A program made the translations under genes and the position numbers. From the NCBI GenBank assembly GCA_965243145.1, contig CBDEUB010000002.1:682001-746000 (forward strand): a stretch of 64,000 nucleotides of DNA, written 5' to 3'. The number at the start of each line of letters is the position of its first letter. The first letter of the stretch is position 1. Positions 45,292 to 52,842 of the stretch are shown here, piece after piece. The stretch comes from CBDBLK01 sp965243145. GTDB lineage: Bacteria > Bdellovibrionota > Bacteriovoracia > Bacteriovoracales > Bacteriovoracaceae. Under the pieces are notes generated by a model. The model made no database searches and was not told where the DNA came from. It worked only from the letters and a program-made list of their open reading frames with translations.

Positions 45292-45843
45292 ATGAACAAT
45301 TTTCACTGGATTGTAAGTTTTACACTTCTCTTTTCCCTGGCCAATTTACAGGCGCAGGAGGACAACAACGGGGCGATCCTTCTCGATCCCGAAACTGGCC
45401 AGGCCCTGTGCCGGATTGGTGGACAAGTTGGCCAGAATTTCATTCCCGACTCTCTCATCGATCAAATTGGCCAAATCCAAGACCTGGAAGAATGTAGTGG
45501 CCAGCAAATTCTCACTGCGGCCATAGAGGGAGAAACGGAAACCGTGCAGATGGCGGCCCCTTCTTTAAATGCTATAGGCCTTCTTGGCCCTATAGCAGGC
45601 TGTTCAATCGGAGTTCTCAATCATGTACAATACAAGAACAGTTTTCAAATCCGTTTTACCAAACCCAGACGCAAAATCTTTGCTACCATATTAGGTGTCG
45701 CTACCGTGTGGGGAGTAATAAAAATTTATTTCGCAACAACTAGATCGGCCTTGCAAATACCTTTTTTAGTGAGCACTATTAGCGGGTCACTCCTGTGCCA
45801 AGTAATAACGGAAGTTTCGCCTGAAACACAAGATAACCCATAA
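45292..45843 (+). CDS. Exported membrane protein, tandem paralogue 1
   Basis: 183 residues, start after AAAGGGAGATGG. Signal VSFTLLFSLANLQAQ. Residues 22-78 form a conserved module (NGAILLDPETGQALCRIGG, then DLEECSGQQI). The C-terminal half carries three hydrophobic segments with Cys in the first and third (IAGCSIG, SLLCQV) and ends ETQDNP. The same layout appears in the next two paralogues, with strong divergence only in the C-terminal half. Unknown family. Confidence 0.75.
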   Translation: MNNFHWIVSFTLLFSLANLQAQEDNNGAILLDPETGQALCRIGGQVGQNFIPDSLIDQIGQIQDLEECSGQQILTAAIEGETETVQMAAPSLNAIGLLGPIAGCSIGVLNHVQYKNSFQIRFTKPRRKIFATILGVATVWGVIKIYFATTRSALQIPFLVSTISGSLLCQVITEVSPETQDNP

Positions 45844-45853
45844 GGAGGAAGAG

Positions 45854-46435
45854 ATGAACAATTTTCACTGGATTTTAAGTTTTGCATTTCTCTTTTCCCT
45901 GGCCAATTTACAGGCGCAGGAGGAAAACAACGGGGCGATCCTTCTCGATCCCGAATCTGGCCAGGCCCTGTGCCGGATTGGAGGACAAGTTGGCCAAGAT
46001 TTTATTCCCCAATCCCTGGTCGATGAAATTGGCCAAATCCAAGACCTGGAAGAGTGTAACGATCAGCAAATCCTCGCCGCGGCCATAGAGGGCGAAACAG
46101 AAAACATGCAAATGGCGAATCCCTCTCCTTTATCCCTTTTCATAGTGGGTGCTACTAGCACACTTATTGGAGGCTGTCTATTAGGTGCTATTGTGAAGCT
46201 AGAGTCTACCTTTTCTAACGCGAAATCGAATATTGGAACTCCCCGTCTTCATTTTGAACCCAAAAACAAAACATTCTTATTTTACTTATCGTCCAGTGTG
46301 GCCTTTGGAACTGGAATAGCAATTTATGCAAAATCTAAAATTCCTCTGCTAGGTGCTATTATAAGTGCTAGTACAAGTGGAATTGTATGCCGCGAGATAA
46401 TTCAATTTTCGCCTGAAGAACAAGATGGCCAATAA
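45854..46435 (+). CDS. Exported membrane protein, tandem paralogue 2
   Basis: 193 residues, start after AAGGAGGAAGAG. The first 80 residues are nearly the same as paralogue 3 at both protein and DNA level (about nine differences in the first 235 bp, by eye). The C-terminal half has three hydrophobic segments (IVGATSTLIGGCLLG, FYLSSSVAFGTGIAI, IISASTSGIVCRE) and ends EEQDGQ. The Cys positions match those of the other two. Unknown family. Confidence 0.75.
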   Translation: MNNFHWILSFAFLFSLANLQAQEENNGAILLDPESGQALCRIGGQVGQDFIPQSLVDEIGQIQDLEECNDQQILAAAIEGETENMQMANPSPLSLFIVGATSTLIGGCLLGAIVKLESTFSNAKSNIGTPRLHFEPKNKTFLFYLSSSVAFGTGIAIYAKSKIPLLGAIISASTSGIVCREIIQFSPEEQDGQ

Positions 46436-46458
46436 GGGGAGAAAAGTACCATAAAAAG

Positions 46459-46713
46459 ATGCCAACTATTTTAAGACAATATGGTTATAGATTCTTTTTT
46501 TACAGCGGGGAAGATAGGGAACCACCTCATGTCCATGTCATTGGGCATGGTGGAGAAATGAAGGTATGGATCGTCAATATTTCTGTTGCAAAGACTTACC
46601 GTCTTTCCCCACAAAAACAAAAAAGAGTTTTAAAGATTGTAGAGGAAAACAAAGAACTTTTATTAAATGCTTGGAGGGAGTTTCATGGGAGAACTAAAAA
46701 TTCAAGATCATGA
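46459..46713 (+). CDS. DUF4160 protein, second module
   Basis: 84 residues with MPTILRQYGYRFFFYS, the His-containing EPPHVHV loop and a helical C-terminus, paralogous to 13764-14009. It lies between tandem paralogues 2 and 3 and overlaps its DUF2442 partner by 29 bp. A putative toxin-antitoxin or regulatory module; activity unproven. Confidence 0.8.
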   Translation: MPTILRQYGYRFFFYSGEDREPPHVHVIGHGGEMKVWIVNISVAKTYRLSPQKQKRVLKIVEENKELLLNAWREFHGRTKNSRS

Positions 46714-46963
46714 GTATGATAACTGGCCAACCATCACAAAACTTTCCATCGCGGATGATGTTCTTACGGCCGATATGAGCGACGGTAGGGCCGTATCCAT
46801 CCCCATCGCCTGGTTTGAAAGATTGAGAAAAGCAGCTCGCGATCAACTCCTCAATTTTGAAATTTCGCCCTCCGGTTATGGTATTCACTGGCCAGACTTA
46901 GACGAAGATATTTCGGTGAAATCATTTCTCTTTACCAATTTTTATCCAAAACAACAACCCTAA
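46685..46963 (+). CDS. DUF2442 protein, second module
   Basis: 92 residues from ATG 46685 after GGAGGGAG; the frame is open from 46667. Core ADMSDGRAVSIPIAWFERL matches DUF2442. It is paralogous to 13984-14271. Its stop is 20 bp before the start of tandem paralogue 3. Confidence 0.8.
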   Translation: MGELKIQDHEYDNWPTITKLSIADDVLTADMSDGRAVSIPIAWFERLRKAARDQLLNFEISPSGYGIHWPDLDEDISVKSFLFTNFYPKQQP

Positions 46964-46983
46964 CCCTTAATAAGGAAACGATA

Positions 46984-47550
46984 ATGAACAATTTTCACTG
47001 GATTTTAAGTTTTACACTTCTCTTTTCCCTGGCCAATTTACAGGCGCAGGAGAAAAACAACGGGGCGATCCTTCTCGATCCCGAATCTGGCCAGGCCCTG
47101 TGCCGGATCGGCGGGCAAGTTGGCCAAGACTTTATTCCCCAATCCCTGGTCGATGAAATTGGCCCAATCCAAGACCTGGAAGAGTGTAACGATCAGCAAA
47201 TCCTCGCCGCGGCCATACAGAACGAAGGGGAAAGGAAAACGGCAATTTCTATCGATCCCCACCTTGTTATTCCTAGCGTAGGATTGTTTGGCCTAGGTAT
47301 TCACTACGGCTGCATAGCTTCATCCCATTCAACTCTGCAAAAACTGTCTATGGCCCTAGAAAGTAAAGGATTCGTCAAAATCGTTGGGAGTACAATGCCA
47401 ATTATTGGCGTATTAGCGTTCGGAGGATTCGTCGCTTTGTTGGCCCAAAAATACAGACTTCGCTACATGCAAATCTATTTTAGCAGTGCTTTAGGTGGTG
47501 GACTCTTATGCTACGATCGGGACTCATTCCAAGAACAAGATGGCCAATAA
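46984..47550 (+). CDS. Exported membrane protein, tandem paralogue 3
   Basis: 188 residues, start after AAGGAAACG. The first 80 residues are almost identical to paralogue 2. Similarity stops abruptly near codon 80. The C-terminal half again has three hydrophobic segments with Cys in the first and third (IHYGCIA, GGLLCYD) and ends QEQDGQ. A DUF4160/DUF2442 module separates it from paralogue 2. Confidence 0.75.
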   Translation: MNNFHWILSFTLLFSLANLQAQEKNNGAILLDPESGQALCRIGGQVGQDFIPQSLVDEIGPIQDLEECNDQQILAAAIQNEGERKTAISIDPHLVIPSVGLFGLGIHYGCIASSHSTLQKLSMALESKGFVKIVGSTMPIIGVLAFGGFVALLAQKYRLRYMQIYFSSALGGGLLCYDRDSFQEQDGQ

Positions 47551-47560
47551 TTAAACCAGT

Positions 47561-47589
47561 GGCCATGCTCCGAGAAATTATTACAGGCC
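47561..47589 (+). repeat. 29-bp direct repeat left of the HigB-like module
   Basis: It matches 48362-48390 at 25 of 29 positions, including the 16-base exact core GAAATTATTACAGGCC. It brackets the toxin-antitoxin module on its left side. Confidence 0.8.
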
Positions 47590-47652
47590 CAGGCAGTCCA
47601 AAGCGGCCATAAGAATAACCTTGCCCTGCATCAAAAAAGTAGACAAATATAA

Positions 47653-47681
47653 TTGACATTATGTCTTCTTTGTATTACAGT
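47653..47681 (+). promoter_or_regulatory. Promoter and operator-like dyad of the HigB-like module
   Basis: Perfect TTGACA (47653-47658), 17-bp spacer, TACAGT (47676-47681), with 8 bases to the ATG. TATTACAGTACTGAATA (47672-47688) forms a dyad centred on CAGTACTG that covers the -10 box, a likely site for antitoxin binding. No Shine-Dalgarno is present. Confidence 0.65.
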
Positions 47682-47689
47682 ACTGAATA

Positions 47690-48028
47690 ATGAATAAAAA
47701 AAGGTCTGCCCGATTTTATCGAACCGAGTATGGGAAAGAACCGGCCAAGGAATGGTTAGATTCATTGCGAGACACAATAGGGCAAGCAAAAATTTGGATT
47801 CGGATCAGGATGGCGGAAATGGGGAATTTCGGCGACTGTAAAAGAGTCGGGGAAGGAGTGAGCGAATTGCGGATACGGTATGGGCCAGGGTATCGGGTTT
47901 ATTTCGGACTGGATGTCAAAGGGGATTTAATTGTTTTGCTCATGGGTGGCAAAAAATCCTCACAGCGGAGAGATATAGAAAAGGCCAAATCATTCTGGAA
48001 AAACTATAAAAAAGGGGATAAAAAATGA
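47690..48028 (+). CDS. RelE/HigB-like toxin (phage Gp49-like family)
   Basis: 112 residues. The pattern YRTEYGKEPAKEWLDSL at the start, then KRVGEGVSELRIRYGPGYRVYF and IVLLMGGKKSSQRRDI near residue 85, matches the Gp49-like HigB toxins that cut mRNA on the ribosome. Its stop overlaps the antitoxin start (ATGA). The module is flanked by 29-bp direct repeats. Confidence 0.88.
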   Translation: MNKKRSARFYRTEYGKEPAKEWLDSLRDTIGQAKIWIRIRMAEMGNFGDCKRVGEGVSELRIRYGPGYRVYFGLDVKGDLIVLLMGGKKSSQRRDIEKAKSFWKNYKKGDKK

Positions 48029-48327
48029 ACAGACACAAGGGAACGATGTTTCAAGACTATTTAATAGAAAGGCTCCGAGACCCCGAACTCACCCATCATT
48101 TCATTTTGGAAGCAATGGAAGGAAATGGCCCAGATTACCTAAAAATCGCATTGGGTGATGTTGTCAGGGCCTACGGGGTTGGCCATATTTCAGAACAAAC
48201 GGGAATAGCACGGCAATCAATTTACAAGATGCTCTCGAAAGACGGAAACCCCACCCATCAAAATTTGGTGGCGATTTTAGATGCTCTCGGGTTGGAACTA
48301 ACGATCAGACAAAAAGAATCGGCCTAA
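48025..48327 (+). CDS. HigA-like antidote protein with helix-turn-helix
   Basis: 100 residues. FQDYLIERLRDPELTHHFI opens the family-typical N-terminal helices; the DNA-binding part is GHISEQTGIARQSIYKMLSK near residue 55. It belongs to the addiction-module antidote family that pairs with Gp49-like toxins. It likely represses the promoter at 47653. Confidence 0.88.
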   Translation: MNRHKGTMFQDYLIERLRDPELTHHFILEAMEGNGPDYLKIALGDVVRAYGVGHISEQTGIARQSIYKMLSKDGNPTHQNLVAILDALGLELTIRQKESA

Positions 48328-48361
48328 CCCTCCTCGCCACACCGCCCCAGAGACCCAAAAT

Positions 48362-48390
48362 GGCGATTCCCCGGGAAATTATTACAGGCC
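48362..48390 (+). repeat. 29-bp direct repeat right of the HigB-like module
   Basis: Right copy of 47561-47589 with four mismatches. It lies 51 bp before the FGE-like gene and immediately upstream of that gene's -35 box. Confidence 0.8.
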
Positions 48391-48404
48391 TGCACACTAA
48401 GTTC

Positions 48405-48432
48405 TTGACTCAAGTTCGCCATTTGGGATACT
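48405..48432 (+). promoter_or_regulatory. Promoter of the FGE-like gene at 48442, probably leaderless
   Basis: TTGACT (48405-48410), 16-bp spacer, GATACT (48427-48432), 9 bases to the ATG. The only purine run, AGGT, touches the start codon. Confidence 0.5.
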
Positions 48433-48441
48433 CCGCTAGGT

Positions 48442-49602
48442 ATGAATTGGAAAATTTTGTCCTTTTTGGCCCTGTCCCATTTGCTGCTGCCCAAGGCCTG
48501 GGCCTCCCAGAAAAACCTTTGCCTCGAACTTCTCAAGAGCATGAGTCGGGAAGATGTCGATCTCACATGGGCACTCGACGACATTGAAAGGATTTATTCC
48601 GAACTTCGCATTATGAATAGAGAGGGGGAAAAAAGTTTTTCCAAGGCCGCCGAGGCCTGGATTGGCAAACATGGAGAGATGGAATTTAAAGCGGGTTTTT
48701 TGCTGACCCAAATTGGTTCCCAGCGGGGTCAGTTTGAACACTATTTAAAACTCATTCCAAAAGCAGAACAAGGGAAAGTCTGGAAGGCCATCAACCGAGA
48801 CACCTCGTTTGGAACCTTTAGGGATTTGGCCCAGAGGTCGGGTGTGAATGCAGAATTTTTCGACAACGGAGTATTGGAGAGTTTTCTCTTCTACAGGAGA
48901 TTTCTCGCCGCCGGCGTAAGGAACAGCACCAAGAAATTTCTTATGGGAGAGTCCAACACCTTTTCAGATGAAGTTAGGGTGACTTTGACCAGGCCCTTTG
49001 AAATAGGGGCCACTCCGGTCACCCAACTTCAATATGCGCTGGTGATGAAAAGCAATCCATCCCATTTTGTGGATTCAGGGCAAGAGATCGTGGTTGGCGG
49101 CAAGAGGATCAAAGTCGATTTCAACCGGCCAGTGGAAACCGTTTCCTGGGATGATGCTCAAGCGTTTATCGCAAAGTTAAATCAATGGCAAAATGAATAT
49201 GTCTACAGACTGCCCACCGATGCGGAATGGGAGTTTGCCGCCAGAGGGGGCACCAATAGCAAATACTGGTTTGGCAATGACCACGACGATCTCTTACAAC
49301 ACGGATGGTATGACAGAAATTCCGATGGCCAAACCCAACCTGTGGCAGAACTTTTGGCCAACCCGTTTGGACTCTACGACACCCACGGAAATGTGCGGGA
49401 ATGGGTGCAAGATGTTTACAAGAGAAAACTGCCGGGAGGGATTAACCCCTTGCAAGACAAAGGGAATGGCCGCGTCGTTCGCGGCGGCAGTTGGAAAGAC
49501 CTGGCCCATACCTTGCGTTCCGCTTCCCGCGACACTTTCTCCCCCGCCAACAAAAGCAACGATGTGGGTTTTCGCCTGGTGAGGGTTCCCGTGGGACTGT
49601 AG
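48442..49602 (+). CDS. Exported FGE/SUMF1-fold protein, second paralogue
   Basis: 386 residues. Signal LSFLALSHLLLPKAWA, a helical N-terminal domain sharing AGFLLTQIGSQRGQFEHYL and DTSFGTFRDLA with 23744-24913, then the FGE fold: TQLQYALVM, PVETVSWDDAQAFI, RLPTDAEWEFAARGG and NPFGLYDTHGNVREWVQD. After RGGSW the segment KDLAHTLRSASRD again lacks Cys. A non-catalytic or binding role is inferred. The shared N-terminal domain suggests a small family specific to this lineage. Confidence 0.85.
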   Translation: MNWKILSFLALSHLLLPKAWASQKNLCLELLKSMSREDVDLTWALDDIERIYSELRIMNREGEKSFSKAAEAWIGKHGEMEFKAGFLLTQIGSQRGQFEHYLKLIPKAEQGKVWKAINRDTSFGTFRDLAQRSGVNAEFFDNGVLESFLFYRRFLAAGVRNSTKKFLMGESNTFSDEVRVTLTRPFEIGATPVTQLQYALVMKSNPSHFVDSGQEIVVGGKRIKVDFNRPVETVSWDDAQAFIAKLNQWQNEYVYRLPTDAEWEFAARGGTNSKYWFGNDHDDLLQHGWYDRNSDGQTQPVAELLANPFGLYDTHGNVREWVQDVYKRKLPGGINPLQDKGNGRVVRGGSWKDLAHTLRSASRDTFSPANKSNDVGFRLVRVPVGL

Positions 49603-49692
49603 CGTCCCTCCTTTTTTCCCTGTATTTCCCTGCGCAACTTGAAAAAGGCATTTTCTTGAGGTACAAATGCGGCCAATAGGGAGAAATGGGGC

Positions 49693-50472
49693 ATGTCCTA
49701 CCAATATTTGAGTCTTGAAGACTCTGGGCCAACGCGCACGATCAGCATCGACCGCCCCGAAGTGTACGGGGCGCTCAACCGTACCGCCAAAGAAGAAATC
49801 GTCATGGCCTTGGAAGAGGCCCAAGGGGATGCCCCGGTGCGGACGGTGATCTTGGCCAGTCGGGGCAAGGCCTTCTGTTCGGGGCAAGACTTAAACGACC
49901 GCCACCCCGACACCTCACCTACCGATTTGGGACGCACGCTGGAAGAAGAGTGGAACCCGCTAGTTCAGAGCATCCGCCGGTGCCGCCTTCCCGTCATCGC
50001 CGCCGTGGGCGGCGTCTGCGCCGGGGCGGGCCTCTCCGTGGTTTTGGCCTGCGACTTTATCGTCTCCCGTCCGGGCATCCGCTTTGTCAGCGGGTTTGCC
50101 GCTTTGGGACTGGTTCCCGATGCCGGCAGCAGCTACACCTTGGCCCATGCCTTGGGGTATCATCAAAGTTTGCGATTTTTTACCGGACAACAAAACCTGG
50201 TGGCGGAAGATTTGCACCGGACGGGAGTGATCGCCAACTTGAGCGAAAATCCCTTGGAGGCCGCCGCCGAGTTGGCCAATTCATTGAACCGCATGGCCCC
50301 GTTAGCGCTCACCCAAACCAAGCAAAACCTCCAGGCCGCCATGGAGGAATCTTTTGCCCAAAGTCTCCAGCGCGAAGTTGTGGCCCAACGCCGGTTGGGA
50401 CAGACTCACGATCACCGCGAGGGACTGGCGGCCTTTTTTGAAAAACGATCCCCGCAGTTTCGGGGGAAATAA
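49693..50472 (+). CDS. Enoyl-CoA hydratase/isomerase, PaaG-like
   Basis: 259 residues, crotonase fold. SRGKAFCSGQDL near residue 60 and VCAGAGLSVVLACDFIV near residue 108 form the CoA and oxyanion sites; GLVPDAGSSYTL with Asp resembles the PaaG isomerase. RBS GGGAGAAATG. It heads an operon with a PaaA-like oxygenase and hydroxyacyl-CoA dehydrogenase genes, so it probably acts in aryl-CoA ring opening; ordinary fatty-acid oxidation is the alternative. Confidence 0.85.
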   Translation: MSYQYLSLEDSGPTRTISIDRPEVYGALNRTAKEEIVMALEEAQGDAPVRTVILASRGKAFCSGQDLNDRHPDTSPTDLGRTLEEEWNPLVQSIRRCRLPVIAAVGGVCAGAGLSVVLACDFIVSRPGIRFVSGFAALGLVPDAGSSYTLAHALGYHQSLRFFTGQQNLVAEDLHRTGVIANLSENPLEAAAELANSLNRMAPLALTQTKQNLQAAMEESFAQSLQREVVAQRRLGQTHDHREGLAAFFEKRSPQFRGK

Positions 50473-50487
50473 AATGGAGGTAGGCCC

Positions 50488-51306
50488 ATGAACGCCAAAG
50501 CTGAATCGTACACGCCGGAAGAGGGACAATTGTTTGCCGAAATCGCCGAGGGGCGCACTTTTGACAAGGGCGAGGAACTTCCCCCGCTCTACCACAAACA
50601 CCTGCTCAACCTCCTGTGGATGCAAGGGGATTCCGAATACGCCGGGGCCTTGGGCTATATGCCCTGGATCGAAAAGGCCCCCGACCTCAAGGAAAAACTT
50701 TTGGTGGCGCAAATTGTGAAAGATGAAATGCGCCACGCCACCGTCATCTATAAAATGTTGCGCGACCTGGGAGAAAACCCCGAGGGCCACATCGAAAAAA
50801 GCGAATTGGGTTATAAAATTGAAGACGACCAGGCCAATATCGGTTTTAAGCGCGCCAAGGACGACTTTCGGGTCAACATTTTCTACTACTCCATCAACTA
50901 CTGGACGGACTTTATTTTGTTTAACTTTTTGATGGATCGCGCGGCCGGACACCAGTTGGAGGACACTCTTCACAGTTCTTATACCCCCTGGAAAAAGGGC
51001 ATCGAGGGCATCTACAAAGAGGAAATCATGCACCTCACTCACGGTGACACCTGGGTGAAAAAACTCGCCGCCGACGCAAAAGAACGGAAGTTTTTGCAAA
51101 CCCGGCTCAATTTGTGGTGGCCGCGGGTGATGAATGTCTTTGGCAAGACCAGCGGCGGGGGCAACCCCATCTATGTCAAGTTGGGACTCAAAAAGCGTTC
51201 CAACCAGGAAGTTCGCCAGGTCTTCGTCGCCGAGATCGAAAAACTGTGCCGGGAATGTCAACTGACAGTGCCTGCATGGCGCGAAGAAGACTACCTCACG
51301 GCATGA
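50488..51306 (+). CDS. PaaA-like ferritin-fold diiron oxygenase subunit
   Basis: 272 residues. The diiron ligand pattern is present: an acidic residue in PWIEKAP, EMRHA (ExxH) near residue 77 and EEIMHL (ExxH) near residue 177. It resembles the catalytic A subunit of phenylacetyl-CoA epoxidase. The other subunits (PaaB, C, D) and the reductase E are absent from the neighbourhood. RBS GGAGG; stop overlaps the next ATG. It may work with partners elsewhere or on a different CoA thioester. Confidence 0.82.
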   Translation: MNAKAESYTPEEGQLFAEIAEGRTFDKGEELPPLYHKHLLNLLWMQGDSEYAGALGYMPWIEKAPDLKEKLLVAQIVKDEMRHATVIYKMLRDLGENPEGHIEKSELGYKIEDDQANIGFKRAKDDFRVNIFYYSINYWTDFILFNFLMDRAAGHQLEDTLHSSYTPWKKGIEGIYKEEIMHLTHGDTWVKKLAADAKERKFLQTRLNLWWPRVMNVFGKTSGGGNPIYVKLGLKKRSNQEVRQVFVAEIEKLCRECQLTVPAWREEDYLTA

Positions 51307-52178
51307 TCGCCATTGACAAAGTTGCCGTCCTGGGGGCCGGCACCATGGGCCGCGGAATCGCCCAGTGGTTTGCCCAAACAGGTGTCCAAGTGGAACTGGC
51401 CGATGCCTCTCCCGAAACAAGTTCGCGCGCCCTGGAAAATATCCACCAGTCGTGGCAACGATTGTTGGACAAGGGGAAATTTGATTCCCAACAAGTGGCC
51501 CAATTCCGGCAACACTTGCACCTCACCGGGCCTGAAGACTTCCACCGCGACAGTGACTTAGTGATCGAGGCGATCGTTGAAGACTTGGGAATCAAGTGCC
51601 AAGTTTGGCGCACACTCGACACCCACTTTGCCACACACACCATTTTTGCCTCCAACACCAGTTCCCTCTCCATCGAGAAAATGAGCGAGGCAGTCTCTCC
51701 CTCCCGCCGGGAGCGCTTTCTGGGGCTGCACTTTTTCAATCCCCCGACGGTGATGAAATTGGTGGAGGTGGTGCAAACCCCTGTGGCCTCCCCGGACATT
51801 TTGCAACAGTTGTGCGACTGGTTTGAGGCCCGTGGCAAAAGGCCCGCCCAATGCCGTGACCACTCCGGATTTATGGTCAATCGGCTGGCGCGCCACTACT
51901 ACGGCGAGGCCCTGCGGATCGCCGAGCGCGAAGGGGACGATGGCCCCCAACTCATCCGCACCGTCGATCAAACCCTGCGCCAGGTGGGCGGTTTTCCCAT
52001 GGGGCCATTTGAGTTGATGGACTTTATCGGCATCGACATTAACTACACCGCCACCGAATCGATCTGGCGCGCCTTCGACAAACACCCGCGCTTTGCTCCC
52101 CACCCTTTGCAAAAAAGTCTGATCGATCAAGGCCGCACTGGCCGCAAATCGGCCAAAGGGGGATTTTATGGGCCATGA
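51303..52178 (+). CDS. 3-hydroxyacyl-CoA dehydrogenase, N-terminal and first C-terminal domain (PaaH-like)
   Basis: 291 residues from ATG 51303, overlapping the upstream stop (ATGA). Rossmann motif VAVLGAGTMGRG, then NTSSLSIEKM, the catalytic His in LHFFNPP and the C-terminal domain DHSGFMVNRL...MGPFELMDFIG. It oxidises 3-hydroxyacyl-CoA with NAD. The next gene carries the second C-terminal domain found fused in PaaH-type enzymes of about 510 residues (291 + 223 = 514). Confidence 0.9.
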   Translation: MIAIDKVAVLGAGTMGRGIAQWFAQTGVQVELADASPETSSRALENIHQSWQRLLDKGKFDSQQVAQFRQHLHLTGPEDFHRDSDLVIEAIVEDLGIKCQVWRTLDTHFATHTIFASNTSSLSIEKMSEAVSPSRRERFLGLHFFNPPTVMKLVEVVQTPVASPDILQQLCDWFEARGKRPAQCRDHSGFMVNRLARHYYGEALRIAEREGDDGPQLIRTVDQTLRQVGGFPMGPFELMDFIGIDINYTATESIWRAFDKHPRFAPHPLQKSLIDQGRTGRKSAKGGFYGP

Positions 52179-52839
52179 AGTCGTAGTTTTGGCCTCGCCG
52201 GAACACCCTCTATTCTCCCGCCTGCAAATTTGCGATCTCACATTTTTTGATGCCGGCGAAGATATATCCCAACTGCGCCAGCATCTTGAAACACGAGGCC
52301 CCGCGCTGGTGGCCGAATTGACTTTGCACGATCTGGAAGACAAATGCGACTGGATCGCCGCCCTCACTGAAAACCTATCTCTGCCCGTGCTCTGTGAAGC
52401 GGGACACTTGTGCGCAGAAAAGTTGTTGGACAGAGTACCCCCGTCTGTCCAGTTAGTGGGCCTTGCCGCCAGCGCTTTTTATTCCCCCACCGCCCAAGTG
52501 GAACTCTTTTTGGCCGATGACGATTTTCGGCCAGAAGTCGAAAAACTTTTTACCGCCCTCGAACTCACTCCCCACTTCGTCCCCCGCCCCCGCCTGGCCT
52601 TCACCTACCCGCGTACTATTAGCATGTTGATCAATGAGGCCCACCTGGCCTTGGGAGATGGCCTGGCCTCAGCTAAGGCCCTGGACACCGCCATGAAATT
52701 TGGCGTCAACTACCCCTTGGGGCCTATAGAATGGGGCGAGCGCATAGGCCACGCCCTCATCGCCAAACTGCTCGATGCCCTCCGCACCGCCACCGGAGAT
52801 GAACGCTATCAGGTGGCCCCCTCGCTCAAAATCAAATAG
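52168..52839 (+). CDS. Second C-terminal domain of a PaaH-like dehydrogenase, separate ORF
   Basis: 223 residues. The last 90 residues (ISMLINEAHLALGDGLASAK, then GVNYPLGPIEWGE) are a 3-hydroxyacyl-CoA dehydrogenase C-terminal domain. The first 130 residues resemble the linker preceding it in long PaaH proteins. It overlaps the upstream gene by 11 bp in another frame. It reads as the second half of a split dehydrogenase. Confidence 0.85.
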   Translation: MGHEVVVLASPEHPLFSRLQICDLTFFDAGEDISQLRQHLETRGPALVAELTLHDLEDKCDWIAALTENLSLPVLCEAGHLCAEKLLDRVPPSVQLVGLAASAFYSPTAQVELFLADDDFRPEVEKLFTALELTPHFVPRPRLAFTYPRTISMLINEAHLALGDGLASAKALDTAMKFGVNYPLGPIEWGERIGHALIAKLLDALRTATGDERYQVAPSLKIK

Positions 52840-52842
52840 GCC

